In this document: in pieces, positions 32,823 through 40,159 of the stretch
How positions within the stretch are numbered: the first letter of the stretch is position 1
Layout: the number at the start of each line of letters is the position of its first letter
Origin: CALFMR01 sp035550595
GTDB lineage: Bacteria; Acidobacteriota; Vicinamibacteria; Vicinamibacterales; SCN-69-37
Length of the DNA stretch: 64,000 bases
Reading direction: 5' to 3'
NCBI GenBank assembly: GCA_035550595.1
Contig: DASZOV010000053.1
Location: 45,465 to 109,464, forward strand
Program-made: the position numbers and the translations under genes
Notes under the pieces: generated by a model
Told to the model about the DNA's origin: nothing
Databases searched by the model: none
What the model saw: only the letters and a program-made list of their open reading frames with translations

Positions 32823-33254
32823 ATGGCCACGATGACGAAATTCGATCAGTACACTGCCGACGTCGCCGCGGGCGTCCACGCGAACGCGCTGACCGCCGAC
32901 ACGGATACGCTCAAGGTCTATCTGACCAACGCCGCGCCGTCAACGACGGACAATGCGGTCAAGGCGGATCTTGCGGAAATCACGAACGAGCATGGCTATA
33001 CCGCGCCGGTCGATGTGCAGAATGCCGCCTCGCAGACGGCCGGCGTCATCACCGTGACCGCGACGGACGTGACGATCGCGGCCAGCGGTGGCACGGTCGG
33101 TCCCTTTCGCTACGCCGTGCTCTACAACGACACGCCGAGCGATCCGGCCGATCCGCTGATCGGCTACTGGGATTACGGTTCACCCGTGACCCTTGCGGAC
33201 GGCGAGTCGATCAAAATCGATTTCGGCGCGAGCCTGCTGACGGTCGGCGCATAG
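32823..33254 (+). CDS. Phage structural protein (tail-fibre-cluster beta-sandwich)
   Basis: 143 aa after a GGAGAG SD. The order KFDQYTADVAAGVHANALTA, DTLKVYLTNAAPSTTDNAV, VTIAASGGTVGPFRYAVLYN, LIGYWDYGSPVTLADGESIK is seen in many phage structural proteins of about 140 aa found near fibres. Function unassigned; probably a virion subunit. Confidence 0.6.
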   Translation: MATMTKFDQYTADVAAGVHANALTADTDTLKVYLTNAAPSTTDNAVKADLAEITNEHGYTAPVDVQNAASQTAGVITVTATDVTIAASGGTVGPFRYAVLYNDTPSDPADPLIGYWDYGSPVTLADGESIKIDFGASLLTVGA

Positions 33255-33258
33255 TCCG

Positions 33259-34203
33259 ATGTCGCTGCTGCTGCTGTCCGAGTCGCGCGAACATGCGGCG
33301 CTCGACGCCGAGAGCGGGAGCCTGCCTGTTGCCGGCGGCAGTCTCACGCTCGCCCTGGCTCGGCGGCTCGTCGCGGCCAGCGCGGCACTCGCGCTCGTCG
33401 GTGGCTCGGCGACGCTCGCCCTTCAGCATCGCGCCGATGCTGGCGCGGGCACGCTGGCGCTTGATGGACAGTCCATCACGCTCACGGCGTCACGCCGGAT
33501 CAATGCTGGCAGTAGCAACCTCACGCTCGCTGGATCGAGCGTGCTGGCGCGCGGCCTGCGGCTCTCGGCGGCGAGTGGCAGCCTGCCGCTGGTAGGTAGC
33601 GATGCGACGTTGGCGCGCACGCGACGAATCGACGCCGGGGCCGGCGTGTTGTCGCTGTCGGGCGTCAACACCGATCTGCTCATCTCGCGGCGCGTGAATG
33701 CGGGCGTTGGCGCGCTCCCGCTCAGCGGCGGCGACGCGACTCTGATCGCCTCTGGCGCATCGGTGATCGACGCGGGCGCCGGGGCGCTCGCACTCGACGG
33801 CGGAGTCGTCACACTGAGCGTCAGCCGGCGACTCTCGACCGACGCGGGAGCACTATCGCTCGCTGGCGGTAGCACGGCGCTCACGCTCGCGCGCCAGGTC
33901 TCGGCAGACAGTGGGCCATTGCCACTCGTCGCCTCGCCTGCGGCTGTCACTATCGCGCGGATGCTGGTGGCCGATGGCGTCGGTCTGCCACTCGCGGCCG
34001 GCGACGTGTCGCTGGCGCTAGCGCGTCGCGTGGACGCGGGCAATGGAACGCTCATGCTGATCGGCGGCGACGCGACTCTCAGCGTCAAGGGCGGCGCGGC
34101 ACTACCTGATCACATCAACACGACAACCGTGCGCTACACGCGCGTCGTGCGCCGCGTCGACTACACGCCCGCGCGGCGCACCGTGACGAAGGAGCAATCA
34201 TGA
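33259..34203 (+). CDS. Repetitive beta-solenoid-like phage protein
   Basis: 314 aa built from about 12 tandem units of about 21 residues with the pattern R-x-x-x-A-x-x-G-x-L-x-L-x-G-G-x-x-x-T-L, for example RRIDAGAGVLSLSG and RRVDAGNGTLMLIGGDATLS. Such regular short repeats suggest a beta-helix or stacked-strand shaft. The last 35 residues leave the repeat and are basic (TVRYTRVVRRVDYTPARRTV). Repeats with the A(D/G)AGxxxLxG core are common in uncharacterised phage fibre-cluster proteins. Confidence 0.65.
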   Translation: MSLLLLSESREHAALDAESGSLPVAGGSLTLALARRLVAASAALALVGGSATLALQHRADAGAGTLALDGQSITLTASRRINAGSSNLTLAGSSVLARGLRLSAASGSLPLVGSDATLARTRRIDAGAGVLSLSGVNTDLLISRRVNAGVGALPLSGGDATLIASGASVIDAGAGALALDGGVVTLSVSRRLSTDAGALSLAGGSTALTLARQVSADSGPLPLVASPAAVTIARMLVADGVGLPLAAGDVSLALARRVDAGNGTLMLIGGDATLSVKGGAALPDHINTTTVRYTRVVRRVDYTPARRTVTKEQS

Positions 34204-34517
34204 TCGACGACATCGTGGAGGGCGAGACGATCGAGCGCGGGCCGTTTACGCTCGAAGCGGACGGCACCCCCATCGACCTCACGGGTCTGACCGTCACGCT
34301 CGTGCTACGCGATCGCGAGGGATCGCTCGTCTCGACATCGGGCAAGACGCGCGTCGACGATGATCCGACGACGGGCAACGTCTACTGGACACCTGGCGCG
34401 ACGGACGTGAGCGCGGCGAAGAGCCCCTACGAGATGCATTGGTTCGTGGCGGACGACGACGGCTCGAGCGCGTTTCCGAACGGGGCGCCGGACGGGTTGC
34501 GCGTTTATCGGGCCTAG
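34200..34517 (+). CDS. Small beta-sandwich phage protein (BppU-like N-terminal fold)
   Basis: 105 aa with ATGA overlap. VEGETIERGPFTLEADGTPI, DLTGLTVTLVLRDREGSLV, TTGNVYWTPGATDVSAAKSP and YEMHWFVADDDGSS follow the strand order of the small baseplate-type beta-sandwiches (BppU-N-like). It is the last gene of the late operon and ends on a CTAG shared with a convergent minus-strand gene. Confidence 0.6.
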   Translation: MIDDIVEGETIERGPFTLEADGTPIDLTGLTVTLVLRDREGSLVSTSGKTRVDDDPTTGNVYWTPGATDVSAAKSPYEMHWFVADDDGSSAFPNGAPDGLRVYRA

Positions 34518-34775
34518 GAATCTCGCGGCGTGCCGAGAATCGCGACGGTGTGGCTGATCGATTTTCCTTGCTGATCGCGATCCCATTCGGAGCCGACATG
34601 CAGCAGGCTCCAACCGTGATCGAGCATGTGATTGATCGCGGCATCGACGCGATGGCCCGCGTCGATTGAAAGGATCGGCGCTGCACTCCGGACACCGAGC
34701 GTCGCCTGTATTCGTGTGGATCTCAAAGACTCGCCGAAAGTCCTGCATCATCGCCTCCCGCAGGGAAGCCATCAT
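34514..34775 (-). pseudogene. Frameshifted small conserved gene
   Basis: On the minus strand two frames together make one sensible protein. Frame A from ATG 34775 gives MMASLREAMMQDFRRVFEIH and TNTGDARCPECSA. A +1 shift near 34679-34681 continues in frame B as APILSIDAGHRVDAAINHML and DHGWSLLHVGSEWD, to TAG at 34514. The pattern INxMLxxGWxLLHVG...VAILG is typical of short DUF1737/DUF4177-like proteins, and the CxxC before it fits an N-terminal zinc pair. Either a real lesion, a sequencing error, or a programmed +1 shift. Confidence 0.5.
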
Positions 34776-34785
34776 TGTAATCGCC

Positions 34786-34814
34786 TTGCCTGCCGCTAGG
34801 CAATCCGCTACGAT
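34786..34814 (+). promoter_or_regulatory. Promoter with 16-bp operator, reading toward 34821
   Basis: TTGCCT (34786-34791), 17-bp spacer, TACGAT (34809-34814). The transcription start would fall at about 34821, the ATG of the next gene, giving a leaderless mRNA. The palindromic site TGCCTGCCGCTAGGCA (34787-34802) covers the -35 and spacer. It also overlaps the region upstream of the divergent minus-strand gene at 34775. Its reverse complement differs from the site at 35000-35015 in one base. Confidence 0.5.
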
Positions 34815-34820
34815 GGCAGC

Positions 34821-35006
34821 ATGAAGAAAACGAAGGCATCTCCCCCCGCCTCGGCCGCTGCCGCCGCGCTCGGTCGCCTCGGCGGGCAGGCCCGGAGCCG
34901 TCGCTTGACGGCTGAGCAGTTGCGCGAGATCGGGCTGCGCGGGGCGGCGGCTAGGTGGGAAAAAGCGCAAAAACAGGCCAAAAAACCGCCCCTTGACAAT
35001 GCCTAG
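34821..35006 (+). CDS. Small basic protein between two operators, candidate regulator
   Basis: 61 aa. The N-terminus is KKTKASPPAS, followed by AAAAALGRLGGQARSRRLTAEQLREIGLRG and AARWEKAQKQAKKP. The pattern LGRLGGxAxxxxLTxEQxxEIxxxGxxARW is found in many small uncharacterised phage and bacterial proteins. It is basic and helical. Bracketing by two copies of the same operator suggests it or a neighbour is controlled by (or is) the cognate regulator. No classical HTH is visible. Confidence 0.55.
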   Translation: MKKTKASPPASAAAAALGRLGGQARSRRLTAEQLREIGLRGAAARWEKAQKQAKKPPLDNA

Positions 35007-35021
35007 CGGTAGGCATAAGAT
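34993..35021 (+). promoter_or_regulatory. Strong sigma70 promoter with operator filling the spacer
   Basis: Perfect -35 TTGACA (34993-34998), 17-bp spacer, -10 TAAGAT (35016-35021). The palindrome TGCCTAGCGGTAGGCA (35000-35015) occupies 16 of the 17 spacer bases, so a bound protein must block RNA polymerase. It drives the gene at 35092 after a leader of about 64 nt. This is the best promoter match in the prophage part of the window. Confidence 0.72.
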
Positions 35022-35091
35022 GTATCCATTGGCGGTCGCGACTGGCCGCCAGAACGTCGGGCCCCATCACCCCGACAGGAGGACAGCAGAC

Positions 35092-35313
35092 ATGCCAGCT
35101 CGCGTCGTCACCTATCAGCGCGCCTACGATCAGGACTACACCGTCAATCTCTGCGAGCGGCACGATCCGGACGGTCCCGCCCATGAGGCCATCTACGACA
35201 CGTTCGGCGCGATCGGCGCCGCCTCGCACGGCCTCCACGCGGGCACCTGCGACATGTGCACCAAGGAGCAGATCCGCGCGGCCCGTCTGACGCAGCGTCA
35301 GGAGGTGCGGTAG
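35092..35313 (+). CDS. Small protein with CxxC, first gene behind the operator-promoter
   Basis: 73 aa from ATG 35092 with AGGAGGA upstream. MPARVVTYQRAYDQDYTVNL then CERHDPDG and HAGTCDMCTKEQIRAARL show three Cys and His residues (C-x2-H, C-x2-C) that may bind a zinc ion. Expressed from the promoter at 34993-35021, so probably an immediate-early or lysogeny-linked gene. Function unknown. Confidence 0.55.
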   Translation: MPARVVTYQRAYDQDYTVNLCERHDPDGPAHEAIYDTFGAIGAASHGLHAGTCDMCTKEQIRAARLTQRQEVR

Positions 35314-35600
35314 TGCGCCGCGGCACCATCACCGACGCCGCCGTCGCCGTCATGAAGGCGAACGTGTTCGCCACGCAATATCCTGGCCCCTACGGAATTA
35401 TTTACGGACCGGAAGGCGATTTCCCAGACCTGGAGGAGGACGGCCCGTTCGGCACACTGAGTGATCTATGGGACGCTTTTGATCGCGAACGGGCTGAGCG
35501 CGTAGGTGGCGTGACATTCGTCGCTGAATACGAGGAGTCAGACGGCCAGACCATAATCTCTGGCGCCGGCAGGGTCATCACGACAGAGCTCGATGGATGA
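35313..35600 (+). CDS. Small phage protein, unknown
   Basis: 95 aa, GTG 35313 overlapping the previous TAG, with GGAGG 8-12 nt upstream. IYGPEGDFPDLEEDGPFGTL followed by LWDAFDRERAERVGGVTFVA is acidic and mixed alpha/beta. Coupled to the preceding gene. No family recognised. Confidence 0.5.
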   Translation: MRRGTITDAAVAVMKANVFATQYPGPYGIIYGPEGDFPDLEEDGPFGTLSDLWDAFDRERAERVGGVTFVAEYEESDGQTIISGAGRVITTELDG

Positions 35601-35704
35601 TGCCAGCCAGATCGATCTCCACTCTCTGCCGTCCATCCGTGGAGGGCGGAGCCGCCGGGTGATGCCGGGCCGGGCCGAGTCGGTGAATCTCGGCCACCAT
35701 CCTC

Positions 35705-36337
35705 ATGTCGCCATTGTCGCCGCAGGTCGCCCGTCTCGAATCCGCGCCCGAACGCGCGCGCATGCGTCGCGTGCGCAATGCGGAGACCTACGACGGCCGC
35801 GGCGTCGATGCCTGGTGGCGCTCCGGCGCGTATCGCGGCAACAAGCCGAGCGGCGGCCTCTGGACCAGCAGCTACACGCCAGACGATGACTATCTGAGCG
35901 ATTGGCACCGTGGGCTCGCGATGAATCGCGCCATCCAGATCGCGCAACAGCATGCCGCAGGGAAGCAACTTACGGACTGGCTCCTCGTGCCGTCGCCGGA
36001 GGCGCGCGTCTGCATGATCGCGTCGCTGGAGGATGCGGTTGTCTTCACGCGCGACTACCGCCTCGCGACGCTGCCGCGGCACGCGGGGATCGGCGGTCCG
36101 CTCGGCGTGTTGGTCGCCTGTGAAATCACGAACTGGGAAGCCGCCGGCCGTTCACTTGACGCCGTGTCGCTGACGGCTGACGCCGCCGATGCCGTTGCCT
36201 ACGAGAGGGCGCATGCCCGCGTCGAGACCGCGTTTCACACATGGAACTGTGAAAGCACGCTGTGGTTCCGGTGGGCGTTTGTGCGCGTAGAACCGATTAC
36301 CGACCTGCCGGCGACGGTGCATCCGGTCAGGCCGTAG
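35705..36337 (+). CDS. Conserved-looking phage protein, unknown
   Basis: 210 aa from ATG 35705 (weak SD; ATG 35762 also possible). The segment GAYRGNKPSGGLWTSSYTPD followed by DDYLSDWHRGL has the K-P-x-G-G-L-W-T-S pattern of an uncharacterised phage family. The second half contains ARVCMIASLEDAVVFTRDYR. Its 3' end overlaps the convergent integrase gene by 11 nt. Possibly an accessory (morphogenesis-independent) gene. The gap 35601-35704 holds nothing else recognisable. Confidence 0.5.
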   Translation: MSPLSPQVARLESAPERARMRRVRNAETYDGRGVDAWWRSGAYRGNKPSGGLWTSSYTPDDDYLSDWHRGLAMNRAIQIAQQHAAGKQLTDWLLVPSPEARVCMIASLEDAVVFTRDYRLATLPRHAGIGGPLGVLVACEITNWEAAGRSLDAVSLTADAADAVAYERAHARVETAFHTWNCESTLWFRWAFVRVEPITDLPATVHPVRP

Positions 36338-37517
36338 GCTTCGCGTCCCGCAACTCATCCAGATAGTCGCTCCATCGCTGCATCATCTCGACGCGCTGCT
36401 CCAGGTAGCGCGCGCGGTTGTAGGTGTCGCCGAGTAGGCTTGGCACCTTGTGGCCGAGCTGGACCTCGATGATGGCCGGGTCGAATCGGAGTTGTTCGTC
36501 CAGAAGCGTTCGAGCCATCGCCCTGAAGCCGTGGGCGACCATCTGATCCCGTGTATAGCCCAGTTGTCTCAGGCCAGCCGTCAGCGCCGCATCTGAGAGT
36601 GGGCGAGACCGTGTGCGCGGCGATGGAAAGACGAGATCCGCATGGTCTCGGCGCGGCATCTCGCGGAGCAGCGCCACAACCTGACGCGAGAATGGCACGA
36701 TGAGATCGGCGCGTTGCTTGGTGCGCTCGGCTGGGATTATCCAGCATGCCGCATCAAGGTCGCATTCGGACCAGCGCATTAGCCGAAGCTCCACGGGGCG
36801 CACGAAGACATGGGGCTCGATGCGCAGCGCATAGCCGACCGACGTCAGCGGCAGACCATCAATGGCCCGGAGCAACGCGCCGACATCGGTCGGTGTCGTC
36901 AACGCCGCATGGTGTCGATCTGGCGGCGTCCGTAGCAGTCCGCGCAGGTCAGCAGTCGGATCGCGCGCCGCATAGCCGCAGCCGATGGCATAGCGGCAGA
37001 TCTGGCCGAGCACGATCTTTAGTCGCCGCGCGACGTGGAGTGTGCCGCGGCGCTCGATCTGGCGCAGCGCCTCAAGGACGGCCGGCGGCTCCAGCGTCGA
37101 GATCGGCGCCGTCGCCAGCGCGCGCGGCATCTGGTTCAAGAGCGATCGCACGCGCTTCCGCGTCTTCTCGGCATAGTCTGTTTGGTTCTCGAACCATTCA
37201 TCCGCCACGCGCTCAATGGAGAGTGAAGCGAGCGCGACATGATGCCGCCGCTTGGCGCGACGTTCGGCCATTGGATCGCGGCCGGCCTTGAGATGCTCGC
37301 GCGCTTCTCGCGCCAGCTCTCGCGCGTCGGCCAGCGTGACCGCCTTCGGGCCGTAGACGCCGAAGCTGATGGTTTTCCGCTTGCCAGCCCACCGGTAGTC
37401 CATGCGCCACAGCCTGGCCCCGGAAGGCCTGAGGAATAGGTAGAGGCCATGCGCATCGCCCATCTTGGTTGGCGTCTCTGGGCGCTTCGCGCGGGCGATA
37501 GCGAGGTCGGTGAGCAT
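36327..37517 (-). CDS. P4-type tyrosine integrase
   Basis: 396 aa from ATG 37517 (an in-frame start at 37538 adds 7 residues). The N-terminus LTDLAIARAKRPETPTKMGD and LYLFLRPSGARLWRMDYRW is the DUF4102 arm-binding domain. The catalytic domain has Arg240 in FVRPVELR, His329/Arg332 in HGFR, His356 in LGHK and nucleophile Tyr366 in DTYNRARY. It recombines phage and bacterial att sites. It lies about 190 bp from the tRNA-Glu 3' end, confirming the target. Confidence 0.95.
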   Translation of the reverse strand: MLTDLAIARAKRPETPTKMGDAHGLYLFLRPSGARLWRMDYRWAGKRKTISFGVYGPKAVTLADARELAREAREHLKAGRDPMAERRAKRRHHVALASLSIERVADEWFENQTDYAEKTRKRVRSLLNQMPRALATAPISTLEPPAVLEALRQIERRGTLHVARRLKIVLGQICRYAIGCGYAARDPTADLRGLLRTPPDRHHAALTTPTDVGALLRAIDGLPLTSVGYALRIEPHVFVRPVELRLMRWSECDLDAACWIIPAERTKQRADLIVPFSRQVVALLREMPRRDHADLVFPSPRTRSRPLSDAALTAGLRQLGYTRDQMVAHGFRAMARTLLDEQLRFDPAIIEVQLGHKVPSLLGDTYNRARYLEQRVEMMQRWSDYLDELRDAKPTA

Positions 37518-37585
37518 GTGACGGTATCGGACCGGCAACTTGGCGCGATGCCGTCAAGGATACCGTCAGATCGGTCCGGCTTCAA

Positions 37586-37688
37586 GCGAAAGTGAGCGCA
37601 AGCAAGCGGAAGACGGCGCAATCGAGAACTGGCCGAATTATCGTGTCGAATTGCTGATATCAGAGCCTATGCGAAAGCAAGCGAAGGC
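37586..37688 (+). promoter_or_regulatory. Integrase arm-site-like direct repeats and attR region
   Basis: GCGAAAGTGAGCGCAAGC (37586-37603) and GCGAAAGCAAGCGAAGGC (37671-37688) are direct repeats 85 bp apart differing at four positions. Further related AAGCAAGCGGAAG and ACGAAAGAC units lie between and after them. They lie between the integrase start and the tRNA 3' end, where arm-type integrase binding sites are expected. The crossover site should lie inside the tRNA 3' half; its exact core needs the left end. Confidence 0.5.
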
Positions 37689-37705
37689 ACACGAAAGACA
37701 CGTGA

Positions 37706-37780
37706 TGGCGTCCCCATCGGGAATCGAACCCGAGTCTCGGCCTTGAAAGGGCCGCGTCCTGACCGCTGGACGATGGGGAC
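37706..37780 (-). tRNA. tRNA-Glu (TTC), prophage integration target
   Basis: On the minus strand the sequence begins GTCCCCATCG and folds with acceptor GTCCCCA/TGGGGAC, discriminator G and encoded CCA (37706-37708). The anticodon loop CTTTCAA carries anticodon TTC for glutamate; the T arm contains GGTTCGATTCC. The gene appears complete. Its 3' end faces the prophage, so integration has restored the 3' half. Confidence 0.95.
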
Positions 37781-37870
37781 GTCGAGGCGGGCAGCCCTCT
37801 ACGATAGCAGAAAAGTTCTCGCAGACGGCGTGCGGCCGGCGCCCTCGGCGTTGCGTCACGAGCCGCCGCG

Positions 37871-38380
37871 TCAGCGCGTCGCGCGCACGTCGAGGCCGGC
37901 GGACGCGAGAATCGCCTGCGTGCTCTCGGCCACGTCGAGTTGAGCCGTGTCGATGACGAGCCGGGCGGTCGTCCACGGCCGGTAGTCGTGCGCGACGACC
38001 TCCGCCCAGGTCGGCTGTCGATGGCCGGCGATGTCCGACGTACGCGACTCGACGCGGCGTCGATGTTCGGCCTCGTTCGAGCACGCCACCTCGATCTCGA
38101 TCGCGCGTGTGCCGGCGCGTTCGGCGACGTCCCGCCACGCCGCGCGCGTGACTGGCCACGGATTGACGCTGTCGGCGACGACGACATGGCCCGCGCGCAG
38201 CTGGTCCTCGGCGATGGCATACGCCACGGCGTAGCCTTCGGATCCGACGACGAGTCCCGTATTGCGCAGCGCCTGCTCGATCGTGTCGATGCGGAGGTGG
38301 ACCGCGCCCGTCCGCTGCACCACCGCGCGACCGATCGTCGTCTTGCCGGTGCCCGGCAGGCCGCTCAGGATGACGAGCAT
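37871..38380 (-). CDS. P-loop NTPase/kinase-like protein
   Basis: 169 aa from ATG 38380. Walker A GLPGTGKTT is at residues 7-15 in MLVILSGLPGTGKTTIGRAV. Then come HLRIDTIEQALRNTG, a second strand AGHVVVADSVNPWPVTRAAW, and EVACSNEAEHRRRVESRTSD, the layout of small AAA_33-type kinases (chloramphenicol phosphotransferase, gluconokinase and polynucleotide-kinase relatives). Substrate cannot be told. First host gene after the tRNA. Confidence 0.82.
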   Translation of the reverse strand: MLVILSGLPGTGKTTIGRAVVQRTGAVHLRIDTIEQALRNTGLVVGSEGYAVAYAIAEDQLRAGHVVVADSVNPWPVTRAAWRDVAERAGTRAIEIEVACSNEAEHRRRVESRTSDIAGHRQPTWAEVVAHDYRPWTTARLVIDTAQLDVAESTQAILASAGLDVRATR

Positions 38381-38452
38381 TCGGCGAGTGTACGGGCCCG
38401 CTGGCGCGGCTGTCCACGGGAGTTCGGGGGGGGCGAACCTGAAGCTTGAGAG

Positions 38453-38734
38453 GTGCTTCGGCGGCGCCGGCAGATCGCCTACACGACGGTCATGACCGTC
38501 ATGCAGATCCTCGAGAAGAAGGGCCATCTGAAGAAGTCCACGGCCGGGCGGCAGCACGTGTACCGGCCCGCGCGGCCGCGTAGCCAGACGGTCGCGGCCA
38601 TGCTGAAGGACTTCGTCGACCGCGTCTTCAGCGGTTCCGCGCGTCCGCTGCTCGTGCAGCTCCTCGCGGACAAACGGTTGTCGAAAACCGAGATCGACGA
38701 GCTCCGGCGTCTGTTGAAGGAGCGCGAATCGTGA
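38453..38734 (+). CDS. BlaI/MecI-type transcriptional repressor, N-terminally short
   Basis: 93 aa from GTG 38453. IAYTTVMTVMQILEKKGHLK with KKSTAGRQHVYRPARPRSQT is the recognition helix and wing of the penicillinase-repressor family, and FVDRVFSGSARPLLVQLLAD is the dimerisation part. Family members are about 120-130 aa. Here the first 30 or so residues, including the first helices of the winged helix, are missing and a stop codon lies just upstream in frame. It overlaps the M56 gene start, so the regulator-sensor pair is kept. Confidence 0.72.
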   Translation: MLRRRRQIAYTTVMTVMQILEKKGHLKKSTAGRQHVYRPARPRSQTVAAMLKDFVDRVFSGSARPLLVQLLADKRLSKTEIDELRRLLKERES

Positions 38735-40137
38735 CCGGCGTCGCGACGGCGTTGGTGGCCTACGTCTGTCAGGTGTCGGCGCTGGCCGTCGCCGCATGGC
38801 TCGCGCTCGTCGTCGGCCGCGTGCGTGCACCTCGGCTGCGCCTGCTGCACTATCAGGCGACGCTCCTCGCGGCAGTCGTTCTCTTGCCGTGCCTGGCGTT
38901 CGTCGATCTGTCCATTGCCTCGCCGGACGCCATCGTCTTCAGCGCGCCGCATGTTCTGTTCAGTGCGAGCACGACCGGCATCGACACACAACGCCTCTCG
39001 TTCGGCCGAGTGTGGACCGTCGCCGGCGTCGTGCTCGCCGTCGGAGTGCTCGTGCGCGCGACGTGGCTCGCGATGGGACTGCGGCGTCTCCGCCGCATGC
39101 GCGCCGGCGCGCGCGAACTGGATCCACCTCCGCCGGTGATCGTGGCGTTGCAGGCGGCACTCGGCATTCACGCGCGCTGGTTCGCGACCGACGCCGTTGT
39201 CGTCGCCGCGACCTATGGCGTTCGGCATCCGATCGTCCTTCTGCCCGTCGCCGATCTCCAACGGTCCGACATCGCCTTGCGCGCGGTGGCGTGTCACGAG
39301 CTGCGTCACGTCGCGCGACGCGACTGGCTCTGGACGATGGGGGAGGAAGCGATTCGGACGGCGCTGTGGTTCCATCCCGCGATCTGGTTTCTCGTCGACC
39401 GTATCCGTCTGTGCCGGGAACAGGTCGTCGATGCCGATGTCGTCGCGATGATCGGCGACCGCCGTGCGTACGCCGAGGCGCTCATCGACAGCGCGGCCGC
39501 CGCATCGGAACCGCTACTCGCGCCAGCCTGGCTCCGCACCCGTCACGTGCGCGCCCGCATCCTGTCGATCGCCGCCGCTGCTGGAGGTCCCATGTCGAGA
39601 ACACGTTTCGTCTCGTCCGCCGTCGCGCTCACCGCCGTTCTCGCCGCGGCCTGTACGTGGAGTGCGTGCGCATTTCCGTCGCACGACTCGGATCGCGATG
39701 GGGGCGCGCCGTCGTCCGTAGCTCGTCCGACACCGGCGATGCCGTCGGGCGCCACCTCCGACGTCGGGATGGCCCTCCGGTCGCCCGTCGCGCCTGCGCT
39801 ACCGCCGCTCGCAACCTCGGACATCGCGGACGCACGATCGCCACGGGATGCGCGTGCGGCGGGCATCACGCTGCCCAAACTGCTCACGCGGACGAAGCCC
39901 CAGTACACGCCATCCGCGATGAAGGCGGGCGTCCAGGGTGACGTCTTGCTCGAGGCCGTGGTACGGAGCGATGGAACGGTCGGAGATACACACGTGACGC
40001 AGTCTCTCGACCGTGTTCACGGGCTCGACGATCAAGCCGTGAAAGCCATTCAGCAGTGGACGTTCGAGCCGGCGACCAGGAACGGATCGCCGATCCCCGC
40101 GACAGTGGCCATCGTCATGAACTTCCGCCTGCGCTAA
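38731..40137 (+). CDS. M56 (BlaR1-like) membrane peptidase fused to TonB-like C-terminal domain
   Basis: 468 aa. Several membrane segments occur in residues 1-115 (VCQVSALAVAAWLALVV, LHYQATLLAAVVLLPCLAF, VWTVAGVVLAVGVLVRA). The zinc motif HELRH is at 189-193, with ADVVAMIGDRRAYAEALID downstream. A further membrane segment at about 300-320 leads to a periplasmic tail ending in a TonB-like domain (AMKAGVQGDVLLEAVVRSDG ... WTFEPATRNG). It likely senses an envelope signal and cleaves the repressor encoded upstream. Confidence 0.85.
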   Translation: MTGVATALVAYVCQVSALAVAAWLALVVGRVRAPRLRLLHYQATLLAAVVLLPCLAFVDLSIASPDAIVFSAPHVLFSASTTGIDTQRLSFGRVWTVAGVVLAVGVLVRATWLAMGLRRLRRMRAGARELDPPPPVIVALQAALGIHARWFATDAVVVAATYGVRHPIVLLPVADLQRSDIALRAVACHELRHVARRDWLWTMGEEAIRTALWFHPAIWFLVDRIRLCREQVVDADVVAMIGDRRAYAEALIDSAAAASEPLLAPAWLRTRHVRARILSIAAAAGGPMSRTRFVSSAVALTAVLAAACTWSACAFPSHDSDRDGGAPSSVARPTPAMPSGATSDVGMALRSPVAPALPPLATSDIADARSPRDARAAGITLPKLLTRTKPQYTPSAMKAGVQGDVLLEAVVRSDGTVGDTHVTQSLDRVHGLDDQAVKAIQQWTFEPATRNGSPIPATVAIVMNFRLR

Positions 40138-40159
40138 TCGCGCGACGTCGCCGGCAGCG

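Larger units (their letters stand above)
1..37705. mobile_element. Siphophage prophage, right-hand part (left end outside window)
   Basis: A continuous run of phage genes (packaging, head, tail, lysis, fibre, integrase) ends next to the 3' end of a tRNA-Glu gene. The integrase lies at the tRNA-proximal end and points away from the tRNA, the usual arrangement for tyrosine-integrase prophages in tRNA genes. HK97-type terminase, portal, protease and capsid plus a long tape measure indicate a siphovirus. No second copy of the tRNA 3' end is visible in the window, so attL must lie to the left of position 1. All structural genes appear intact. Confidence 0.92.

Noticed and set aside
38381..38830. 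N-terminal extension of the P-loop kinase to 38830
   Set aside because: It runs antisense through the BlaI and M56 genes; MLVILSGLPGTGKTT at 38380 is the normal kinase start.
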